DNA of 19,638 nt. Source: Acidobacteriota bacterium. GTDB taxonomy: Bacteria; Acidobacteriota; Terriglobia; Terriglobales; Acidobacteriaceae. Of the stretch, positions 13,384 through 19,638 are shown one piece after another. The notes under the pieces were generated by a model. The model searched no databases, had not been told where the DNA came from, and worked only from the letters and a program-made list of their open reading frames with translations. Both the position numbers and the translations under genes were made by a program. The DNA lies in the NCBI GenBank assembly GCA_021781255.1, contig JAJXXG010000321.1, forward strand, positions 1-19,638. Reading direction: 5' to 3'. Numbering within the stretch: the first letter of the stretch is position 1; every line of letters begins with the position of its first letter.

Positions 13384-15510
13384 TCAGTCCCCGGCGACGG
13401 GCTCGGCGGGTTGCTGGTTGCGGTTGATGGGGCTGGCCGCGTTGTTGCTGGCTGGGCGGATGGAGTCGAGCGAGACCAGGCCTTCGACGGGCTTTTCGCC
13501 GAGGACGTGTTCGCGGTAGAGCTTGGCCATGCGGGCGTTTTCCGCATCCGCCTTTACCTTGTCCGCAACGGTCTGGTTGCGGGCGCGGAGTTTCTCTTCG
13601 CGGGCGTTCTTGGCGATGCCGAGGTTGTCGAGCGTGTGGTTGGCCTCGGAGTTGACGTGCTCCATGTTGAGAGCCAGGTCGTGGCCGACGTGGGTCATGC
13701 CGACCTTTTTGCCGCCGGCGAAGATTTCGTGGCGGCCGTGCTCCTCATACCACTTGGTGAGGGTGGCGGTCATGTGCATCTTCTCAATGATGTTGCGCCA
13801 GCCGATGCCGGTGTTGTAAGCGCAGAAGCTGATTTCGCCTTCCTGCGTGGCGTAGGGAATGATGCACTGCTCGGTGCGGCGGAAGTCGTAGTTGAAGAGA
13901 TCCTGGAACCACATGCCGGCGATGAAGAGGAAGTTCCAGCGGTCGGAACGGCGCTTCTCGATGTCGGCCATGGTGCGGTCGCCCTTGACGCTGCCGTAAT
14001 CCTTGCCGGTGGCGTTGAAGGTCTTGTCCATCTTCTTGAGCATGTCGGTAATCTTGAAGTGGGTAGGCGACTGAAAGGGGTCGTAGTTGCGCAGCAGCGC
14101 CAGGCCGAAGCCGAGGACGGACAGCATCTTGCCGCGGGCGGCATCGTTGATCTTGGCCAGGTCCTTGGCGACCTTGTCCATGTTGAGGAAGGCGGTGACG
14201 GGCGCGGCTTCCTTGGTTTCCTTGTCGATCATGAGGGCCATGCCGATGCCGCAGTTGGGATGGCAGCCGCAGGAGAGCTGACCCCACTCGGCGGTGGGCC
14301 CGTGAATGAGGTCGGCCCAGTCAGAGAATGTGCTCATGAAGCTGATGGGGAACCAGTCGCGCGCGGGCTCGCCGAGGCCGCACTGCTTCTTGATGTCGTG
14401 GGCCATGTGGCTGAGCGTGTAGCGCTGGGCGAAGCGGCGCTCGTCGGTGATGTCCTCGTCGCGGCCGGTGAAGCTGACGGGCTGGAAGCTGAGGAAGCTG
14501 ATCTTCTTGGGGTTGTCGAGGGCGAACTGAATGATGTGGCCCACCTGCTCGTTGTTGATGCCGTTGATGATGGTGGTGACCGGGACGATGTCCACGCCGG
14601 CTTCGTGCAGGTTGTTGATGGCCTGCAGTTTGACGTCGAACAGGTTGCCGACCTTGCGGTGCGAGTTGGCGGCGTTGCCGATGCCGTCGAACTGGAGGTA
14701 GACGTAGCGGAGGCCGGCCTCGGCGGCTGCGCGGCACAGCTCCTTGCTCTTGGCGAACTCGATGCCGTTGGAAGCGGCCTGGACGCTGTTGTAGCCGACC
14801 TTGCGCGAGTAGGCGATGGCGTCAAGGAAGTAAGGCGAGAGCGTGGGCTCGCCGCCGGAGAACTGGACGCTCATCTGCCGTTTTGGCTTGATGGTGATCG
14901 CGTTGTCCAGCATGGTCTTGATTTCTTCCCAGGTGAGTTCGTGGACGAAGCCGACCTGGTTGGCGTCCATGAAGCAGGGGTCGCACATCATGTTGCAGCG
15001 GTTGGTGAGGTCGATGGTAAGGACCGAGCCGCGGCCGTGGGTAACGGTGGAGGTGCCGTGCTTGTGAAGCTTCTCGTCGTTGTGGGCGCGGATGTCGCGG
15101 CCGGGGAAGCTCTCCTCAAGATGCTTGAAGAAGGCCGAGTCGATGGACATCAGGTCTTCAAAGTGGCCGTGCTTGGGGCAGTCCTTGACCATGAGGATCT
15201 TGCCGTCGCGCTCAATGATCTGGGCCTTGATTTCGCCGACTTTTTCGTTGAGCAGGACTTCATGGGGCAGCTTGCCATCGAGGATCTGCTTGCGGATCTC
15301 GGGAACGCACTTGGGGCAAAGCGAGTCCGTGGTGCGCGGCCAGCCGAGCGGGGGCTTCTCCTTCTGATAGCTCTTGAGCAGGGGCTTGTCGCTCCACTTG
15401 GGCGTGAACGACGGGTTGGGGCTGATACGGTTCAGCCGCTCATAGACAACCCATGCGCCCTTGGCCGCGTAGACGGCGGCTTTCTCGGCGTACTTGATGG
15501 CTTTGGACAT
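13384..15510 (-). CDS. Radical SAM protein, Tes/membrane-spanning lipid synthase-like
   Basis: A 708-aa radical SAM enzyme. CNMMCDPC (172-179) is the CxxxCxxC site for the SAM-cleaving 4Fe-4S cluster, and FSGGEPT (217-223) is the SAM-binding GGE motif. Upstream lie SLCPKC (63-68) and DCPKHG (110-115). Downstream are SCGCHPNCG (413-421), then Cys549 in RTEQCIIPYA and Cys563 in ISFCAYN. This order of N-terminal CPxC, CPxHG, radical SAM core, CxCxxxC and PFCxYN-like end matches tetraether lipid synthases (Tes) and the related bacterial MSS proteins, which join two lipid chains tail to tail. In acidobacteria the expected product is iso-diabolic acid, the core of branched tetraethers. AAGGAGA lies 9 bases before the ATG at 15510. 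The last 100 residues are helical/charged, then disordered. Product assignment is inference. Confidence 0.8.
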   Translation of the reverse strand: MSKAIKYAEKAAVYAAKGAWVVYERLNRISPNPSFTPKWSDKPLLKSYQKEKPPLGWPRTTDSLCPKCVPEIRKQILDGKLPHEVLLNEKVGEIKAQIIERDGKILMVKDCPKHGHFEDLMSIDSAFFKHLEESFPGRDIRAHNDEKLHKHGTSTVTHGRGSVLTIDLTNRCNMMCDPCFMDANQVGFVHELTWEEIKTMLDNAITIKPKRQMSVQFSGGEPTLSPYFLDAIAYSRKVGYNSVQAASNGIEFAKSKELCRAAAEAGLRYVYLQFDGIGNAANSHRKVGNLFDVKLQAINNLHEAGVDIVPVTTIINGINNEQVGHIIQFALDNPKKISFLSFQPVSFTGRDEDITDERRFAQRYTLSHMAHDIKKQCGLGEPARDWFPISFMSTFSDWADLIHGPTAEWGQLSCGCHPNCGIGMALMIDKETKEAAPVTAFLNMDKVAKDLAKINDAARGKMLSVLGFGLALLRNYDPFQSPTHFKITDMLKKMDKTFNATGKDYGSVKGDRTMADIEKRRSDRWNFLFIAGMWFQDLFNYDFRRTEQCIIPYATQEGEISFCAYNTGIGWRNIIEKMHMTATLTKWYEEHGRHEIFAGGKKVGMTHVGHDLALNMEHVNSEANHTLDNLGIAKNAREEKLRARNQTVADKVKADAENARMAKLYREHVLGEKPVEGLVSLDSIRPASNNAASPINRNQQPAEPVAGD

Positions 15511-15756
15511 GTTGTGCGCTCTCCTTGATCGATATTTACCCGCGGTGGTCACTTGCCCGGGCTCGCGCCAGCCGCGTTAGGGGTAGGGCTGAACGCAGAA
15601 AATTCATCCCAAGGTTAACCTTTCAGCCCGGTCAGCCCAATCCTGGAGCAGCGAACGGCGATATGTGCGCCTGAATGGGGATGATGGGGAAGTGAACGGG
15701 TCTACCAGGCGGGAGCCGGAGGCGGGGTCTTCGTATTGATTTGGAATGGTTTATCA

Positions 15757-16716
15757 CTATGGTTCGGGGCTGCCGGTGGTGGCGACCTGGTTGATGATGC
15801 GCTGGACGAGGACGATGCGGACGTGGATGCGTCGGGCTACGTCGGGGAGGAACTCGGTGATGAAGTTATCAATGGGCGCCGTGGCCAGGCCGGTGGCATA
15901 GCGCGACGCGGTTGCGGTGCCGTTGGTTTGCAGGCCCGGCACGTAGAGATTAACGATCTCGTTTTCAATCCCGGAGCCCAACAGGTTGGCATAGTTCAAC
16001 ATGCCCTTGCCGTTGTCGCCCTGGGTCCAGGCGATCTGGACGACGGCATGGAGGGCGCGGCGCGGAATGGAGGCTTTGGGCATGCGGTGGTAATGCGGAT
16101 CCTGGTGCGTGATGGACGGGATGAGAAACGTGCCGAAGACCTCGCTCGTCACGTCTTCGGCGTAACTGACGCCGACGTAGCGGCCGAAGCCGGGCATGCC
16201 GGGGCCGTAAGGGGAATGAGCGTCCGAGCCGACGGAGATGCCGGCGTTGCCTGCGATGGTGACGGCGTTGAAGGGGTCGAGGAGGTTGCGTACGGCGAGG
16301 CGCGCTTTTTCCTTTGGCGTCAGCGGCTTGACATCAGGTCCAGTGAGAAAGCGAGCAAACCAGTTTTTGGAGGGCGGGCACTTGGGCGGCGTGGCCTGGA
16401 CGCCTGGGTTGGCGGCGGTGGCTCCTGACTCTGCGCCCCCGGGAGCGAGGGGCTTTGCAGAAGCGACGGCAGCGGACGGAGTTGCAGGCGCGGCTTTGCA
16501 GGGCTGGGTTGCTCCGGTTCCATTTTGCGCCGGGGGCTGGGTCTGGGGCTTTGGCGCTTCCGGCAAGGGCTGCTCAGGTGGAGTGGGCGCGCTCTGCGCC
16601 CAGGCCGCGGCAGAGATGGGCAGGAAGACGGGGAGAAGCGCGAGCGCGAGGCGGTATCGTCCCGTCGGGTGAAGGGCGCTGCTTGATGGGTTGTCATCCT
16701 TTCTCAGTTTCAGCAA
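15757..16716 (-). CDS. Exported Pro/Ala-linker protein with an acidobacterial-type domain
   Basis: A 319-aa exported protein of unknown function. The signal peptide includes ALALLPVFLPISAAAWA (about 24-40), cleaved before QSAP. Residues about 42-115 are a Pro/Ala/Gln-rich linker containing two cysteines (one in TQPCKAA, one in PKCPPS). The conserved part (about 130-315) includes LTPKEKARLAVRNLLDPFN, GISVGSDAHSPYGPG, FLIPSITHQDPHYHRMP and NEIVNLYVPG. I know this domain only as a recurrent, uncharacterised acidobacterial family. Its Gly/Tyr-rich repeats could suit an outer-membrane or periplasmic location. The start is a TTG at 16716 with GAGGG 8 bases upstream; a Met start is not available in this frame before the signal peptide. 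It lies 246 bases upstream of the radical SAM gene, same strand. Confidence 0.7.
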   Translation of the reverse strand: MLKLRKDDNPSSSALHPTGRYRLALALLPVFLPISAAAWAQSAPTPPEQPLPEAPKPQTQPPAQNGTGATQPCKAAPATPSAAVASAKPLAPGGAESGATAANPGVQATPPKCPPSKNWFARFLTGPDVKPLTPKEKARLAVRNLLDPFNAVTIAGNAGISVGSDAHSPYGPGMPGFGRYVGVSYAEDVTSEVFGTFLIPSITHQDPHYHRMPKASIPRRALHAVVQIAWTQGDNGKGMLNYANLLGSGIENEIVNLYVPGLQTNGTATASRYATGLATAPIDNFITEFLPDVARRIHVRIVLVQRIINQVATTGSPEP

Positions 16717-17029
16717 TCGTTACGCCCTCACAGGTCAAGGTTGGTCCGATCGTTTTGAACGAACAGCATACCCCTCCCGCAACGGCTTCAGCTCTGCCTG
16801 CTATCGGCCACGGACGGGTGATGCAGCTTCTGGTATAGAACCCTGACGCAGAATTTGCTTGAAAGGTAGCTTGAAGACGAGCAAAGAGTTGCCCGTCCAG
16901 AGACGGAATTGAGGCTATTCCGTTGACGGGAATGATGTTGACCATCGCGGCACACTCTCGTGCTTCAGGGCTTTGGCGGCATTGACGCGCACGCGGGCTC
17001 CCCGCAGACTGGAAGCGAGGTAATGTGTT
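16717..17029. other. 313-base divergent intergenic region
   Basis: No gene is supported. It carries the start signals of the leftward exported-protein gene and of the rightward small-protein/RlpA pair. TTGACC at 16938-16943 is a candidate -35 but has no good -10 at the right distance. A 15-base sequence here (16918-16932) also occurs at 5049-5063; see the rejected items. No hairpin stands out. Confidence 0.5.
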
Positions 17030-17257
17030 GTGAGCTCTTATCCTCCCCCAGGGCCCGGCGCAGGCCGCGTGAGCCAGCGCATTGAAGAAGCCATTGAACT
17101 GATTGAGTTGGAGCTGCGCCACGCCATCGCCTACGTGAATGATGCGGTGGTTCCGCAGGTGCGCAGCGAATCGATTACGGCGATGCGAAAGCTTTCGGAC
17201 AAATTGCGTAATCTGGCCGACCGCATCGACCAGCCCAGGGGCCCCGGTGGACAATGA
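17030..17257 (+). CDS. Small helical protein coupled to RlpA
   Basis: A 75-aa protein of unknown function. Residues about 14-68 are predicted to be almost continuous amphipathic helix (RIEEAIELIELELRHAI, then ITAMRKLSDKLRNLADRI), with Gly/Pro-rich ends. There is no signal peptide or membrane helix. The start is a GTG with GAGG 10 bases upstream. Its stop codon overlaps the start of rlpA (ATGA at 17254-17257), so translation of the two is probably coupled. The length recalls XseB, but the XseB signature is absent. A cytoplasmic helper of cell-wall processing is only a guess from context. Confidence 0.65.
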   Translation: MSSYPPPGPGAGRVSQRIEEAIELIELELRHAIAYVNDAVVPQVRSESITAMRKLSDKLRNLADRIDQPRGPGGQ

Positions 17258-18075
17258 CTCGAGATGACGCGCAACGGCGCGGCCGGGTTCTGGCGGGCTG
17301 GGCGGGATTGGGGTTCGCGCTGCTGGTTGTGACCGGCTGCGGCCACCACAAGACCACAACGCAACTGCCCGCGCCGCAATCGGCTCCGCCCGAGATTCAG
17401 GCATCCACTCCCGAGACCGAGCAGCCGTCTCCCGCGTTGCAGCCGCCGGTGGAGACGGGGCGCATTACCATGACGCCTGTGCCGCGGGGCGGTGTGAGCG
17501 ATGAGGACCTGGACTACATTGCCACGCACCAGCCGATTCTTTCAGAAGAGGGCGATGCCACGTGGTATACCGCGCGCAAAGGACGCAGGGCCGCCAATGG
17601 CCAGGTGTTCAGCAACCGCGCCCTGACGGCGGCGCACCGCACGCTGCCGATGGGCTCGCTGATTGTGGTGACGAATCTGGAGAACGGGCAGTCGGCAGCA
17701 ATGCGCATCAGCGACCGCGGCCCGTTTGCTCCGGACAAGGTGATCGACCTGACGATTGCATCGGCCAAGGCGACGGGCGTTTATCGCATGGGCGTGGCAC
17801 GGGTGCGGATTGACGTGTATCGCACCCCGAAGCCGATAGACGAGGGCGGGCGGTGGTGCGTGCAGATTGGGGCATTCACGAGCGAGCGCAAGGCAGAGAA
17901 GCTCAAGGCGCAGCTTCTGCGCAAATATCCCGGCTCGCACGTAATCGACTTTGCCGGCGAGCACAGCTACTGGGTTCGCATCCGCCCGGAAGGAGATAAC
18001 CGGGAAGTGGCCGAGTCCATTGCGCGCCATGTGCATCCTTCTCAGGGCGACGCGTATCTGACGCGACTGGATTGA
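17254..18075 (+). CDS. rlpA: RlpA-family lipoprotein with SPOR domain
   Basis: A 273-aa lipoprotein that, in characterised relatives, cleaves denuded glycan strands at the division septum. The signal sequence ends in the lipobox VTGC with Cys29, followed by a Pro/Gln/Thr-rich linker to about residue 95. The double-psi beta-barrel domain (about 97-190) has GDATWYTARKGRRAANGQ (100-117), TAAHRTLPMGS (125-135) and RISDRGPF (151-158), so the catalytic His128 and Asp154 of lytic RlpA are both present. The SPOR domain (about 199-270, WCVQIGAF at 201-208) would bind denuded peptidoglycan. It overlaps the preceding small gene by four bases. It converges with the TldD-like gene, 23 bases away. Confidence 0.9.
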   Translation: MTRDDAQRRGRVLAGWAGLGFALLVVTGCGHHKTTTQLPAPQSAPPEIQASTPETEQPSPALQPPVETGRITMTPVPRGGVSDEDLDYIATHQPILSEEGDATWYTARKGRRAANGQVFSNRALTAAHRTLPMGSLIVVTNLENGQSAAMRISDRGPFAPDKVIDLTIASAKATGVYRMGVARVRIDVYRTPKPIDEGGRWCVQIGAFTSERKAEKLKAQLLRKYPGSHVIDFAGEHSYWVRIRPEGDNREVAESIARHVHPSQGDAYLTRLD

Positions 18076-18098
18076 GCCGATACCGCTGGAACGGTCGC

Positions 18099-19638
18099 CT
18101 AGTCCGGCGGCGGATAGAAGGGCAGCTTGTCGTTTTTCTCGTTGGCGCGGCGGATGGTTGCGTCGTCCAGCAGCAGCGCCGGGGCGAGCACGGTTTGCGG
18201 AACATCGCCAAAGTAGTTGGCAACCCAGAGGTCCTTTCCCGCGGCCTCAACGCCGGAGCGGAGGGCGCGCTGGTCGAGGTCATCGAGCGTGGCTCCGCGC
18301 ACGAGTTCGCGGTGGCCGTCGGGGCTGACGCGGTAGAGCAGGCGGGGTGACAAGCCCGCGCCCAGCGTCGAGACGTAATAGACGCTTTTCAGCTCGCGGT
18401 CTTTGGCTATTGCGGCGAGTTTCTTCTCCAGATCGCTGTCGGTGAGGCCGTTCTGCGCGGTCACCTTCAGGACGCCAACGGTGGGGCGGGGCGGGCCGGT
18501 GATGCCGGCGCGTCCGTGGCCGTTGGACTGGGGAAAGTCGCGCACGGGCTCGCGGCCGATGAGGTAGTTTTCCAGCCGTCCGGCGATGACGAGCTTGACC
18601 GCCTGCGCGGGCACGCCCTGATCGTCCACGTCATAGGCTCCGACGAGGCTGACGCCGTCATCGGTCTTGATTCCTGGGTCGTCCACGACGTCGAGAAACT
18701 CCGGGAGCACGCGGGCGTGGTAGCTGCTGGCGAAAGAGCCGCCGGTGCGCGCTTCGGTGCCGACCGCGGGGCGGGTTGCAGCCACTGCAGGCGCGAGCAG
18801 GGCGCGCAGCGTGTCGGTGGTGGCGTCTGCGCTGAGCAGGACCGGGCCGTGATACTCCTCCTCAACCAGCGGCGCTTTGCGCAGGTCGGCGAGCGAGGCG
18901 ATGAGCGCGACGGCGTGCTTTGTGAAGACCTCGGGCGTGTCCAGGTCTTTGAGCGCGGCAGCGGTGCTGGCGTAGGAGCGGTCCAGCTTCATGCCGTCGC
19001 TGGCCTGCGTGCCGGTGGCGAAAGCCTCCTGAAACTGCGCCGCGGATTTGCGCACGATGGTTCCTTCGCTGTTCACGAGCCAGGTGGTGGTGACGCGCGC
19101 ATGGAACTCGGCGGTGGAGTACTGCACGTCGCGCTCGGCGGCCTTGACGGAGGCATCGGTGCGGTAGAGGCCGCTGGCCTTTGCCGCCTGTGCTGTCCAC
19201 TGCTCCTGATCCAACTGCAGCTTGAGCGGAGTTTCGAGCGAAAGGACGGGCTTCTCCCGGCTGAAGTCGTCTGCCTGCGGCGGCGTCTCGACTTCCTTGA
19301 GCGCGGCGAGTTTGCGGGCGTAGGCGGCGAGCGCGGTTTTGTAGGCGCGGTCCGTGGCTGCCCATAGCGCCGAGCGGAGGGCGATGGGGTCGTCGTCGAG
19401 GGCAGCCAGTTCGATTGCGCCATCGCCGCGCTGACCGGAGCTGTCGGTCTTGTAGTCGCCTACGCGCACGGAGACGCGCGCGATGCGCGCATGGCTGCGC
19501 TGCGAGCCCTGCGTTGCGCCGAAAGCGGCATTGGTCTGGAAATCGTCCACATCTTCAATGCGGTACTGGATGAAGAAGGGTTTTTGAAAGCCCGGCAACT
19601 GGAGCTGGGTCATGTTGCGGTCGAGTTCCGCGAGCATG
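18099..19638 (-). CDS. TldD/PmbA-like protein without HExxxH (5' end outside window)
   Basis: At least 513 residues are visible and the frame stays open at the window edge, so the N-terminus, probably including an export signal, lies beyond. The MLAELDRNM...LPGFQKPFFIQYRI start of the visible part is typical of the secreted TldD/PmbA-like proteins of acidobacteria and related phyla. Long helical middle segments are followed by YHGPVLLSADATTDTLRALL and by GGSFASSYHARVLPEFLDVV, where a TldD would carry its HExxxH zinc site. Here only YHARVLPE is present, so the metalloprotease site seems lost. The PQSNGHGRAG stretch near the C-terminus fits the family's glycine-rich end. The role could be structural or that of an inactive partner; the substrate is unknown. 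Confidence 0.75.
   Translation of the reverse strand, partial: MLAELDRNMTQLQLPGFQKPFFIQYRIEDVDDFQTNAAFGATQGSQRSHARIARVSVRVGDYKTDSSGQRGDGAIELAALDDDPIALRSALWAATDRAYKTALAAYARKLAALKEVETPPQADDFSREKPVLSLETPLKLQLDQEQWTAQAAKASGLYRTDASVKAAERDVQYSTAEFHARVTTTWLVNSEGTIVRKSAAQFQEAFATGTQASDGMKLDRSYASTAAALKDLDTPEVFTKHAVALIASLADLRKAPLVEEEYHGPVLLSADATTDTLRALLAPAVAATRPAVGTEARTGGSFASSYHARVLPEFLDVVDDPGIKTDDGVSLVGAYDVDDQGVPAQAVKLVIAGRLENYLIGREPVRDFPQSNGHGRAGITGPPRPTVGVLKVTAQNGLTDSDLEKKLAAIAKDRELKSVYYVSTLGAGLSPRLLYRVSPDGHRELVRGATLDDLDQRALRSGVEAAGKDLWVANYFGDVPQTVLAPALLLDDATIRRANEKNDKLPFYPPPD

Noticed and set aside
13411..15528. 705-codon open frame on the plus strand opposite the radical SAM gene
   Set aside because: It is the antisense shadow of a high-GC gene: composition is Val/Ala/Gly/Asp-rich without motifs, and the minus strand encodes a clear radical SAM enzyme.
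5049..16932. Exact 15-base repeat TTCCGTTGACGGGAA at 5049-5063 and 16918-16932
   Set aside because: Both copies lie upstream of plus-strand genes, but about one such match is within chance expectation for this length. Only the first copy has a -10 at the right distance, so no shared operator is claimed.
17030..17257. xseB (exonuclease VII small subunit)
   Set aside because: Length and helical character fit, but the conserved XseB core (FEEALxxLExIVxxLE) is absent and no xseA is nearby.
16694..17404. 236-codon minus-strand open frame across the intergenic region and the start of rlpA
   Set aside because: No motif or good start, and it overlaps two better-supported plus-strand genes and a signal sequence.
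1..19638. tRNA, rRNA, CRISPR array, insertion sequence or attachment site
   Set aside because: Read through on both strands without finding a cloverleaf, regularly spaced repeats, transposase or integrase.

Overview
The window is high-GC DNA, very probably from an Acidobacteria (Terriglobia-like) chromosome. This rests on several gene families together: a long tetraether/membrane-spanning-lipid-synthase-like radical SAM protein, a secreted C-terminal domain I know mainly from acidobacterial genomes, a secreted VWFA-related-like protein, a metal-motif-less TldD/PmbA-like protein, and intergenic palindromes of the CCCA...TGGGGCAC type. No rRNA, tRNA, CRISPR array, prophage or insertion sequence was recognised. 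The DNA looks chromosomal, with one lower-GC accessory-looking gene at 12031-13170.

Left part (1-4977): the start of lysC and the preceding asd form a minus-strand aspartate-pathway unit (asd then lysC). Next comes a minimal M50 (site-2-type) membrane protease. After a 444-base divergent intergenic region with a perfect palindrome lies a plus-strand EAL-HDOD signalling protein whose EAL motif is degenerate. It converges with an nrdR-idh pair: the ribonucleotide reductase repressor and an NAD-type isocitrate dehydrogenase.

Middle (4978-10525): a small exported protein with a good sigma70-type promoter converges with a DegT/DnrJ-type PLP sugar aminotransferase. Divergent from the aminotransferase is a compact plus-strand unit hfq - hflX - Nudix hydrolase (RNA chaperone, ribosome-associated GTPase, nucleotide-sugar type pyrophosphatase). 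A secreted VWFA-related-like protein lies convergent to it.

Right part (10526-19638): a repeat-rich intergenic region is followed by four minus-strand genes. In transcription order these are a secreted acidobacterial-type protein, the radical SAM protein (708 aa, Tes/MSS-like), a two-helix membrane protein with a DUF3395-like segment, and a cyclic-nucleotide-binding-fold/DUF1003 membrane protein. They are separated by gaps of about 170-250 bases, and a strong hairpin terminator sits after the radical SAM gene, so this is not one tight operon. Last are a small helical protein translationally coupled to an RlpA-SPOR lipoprotein (cell-wall glycan processing), and a TldD/PmbA-like protein cut by the window edge.

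The most interesting item is the radical SAM protein at 13384-15510. Its cysteine layout fits the tetraether synthase / bacterial membrane-spanning lipid synthase family, which would make it the candidate enzyme for iso-diabolic acid or branched tetraether lipids in this organism. The second theme is dispersed palindromes and a heptamer tandem repeat directly upstream of a predicted promoter.
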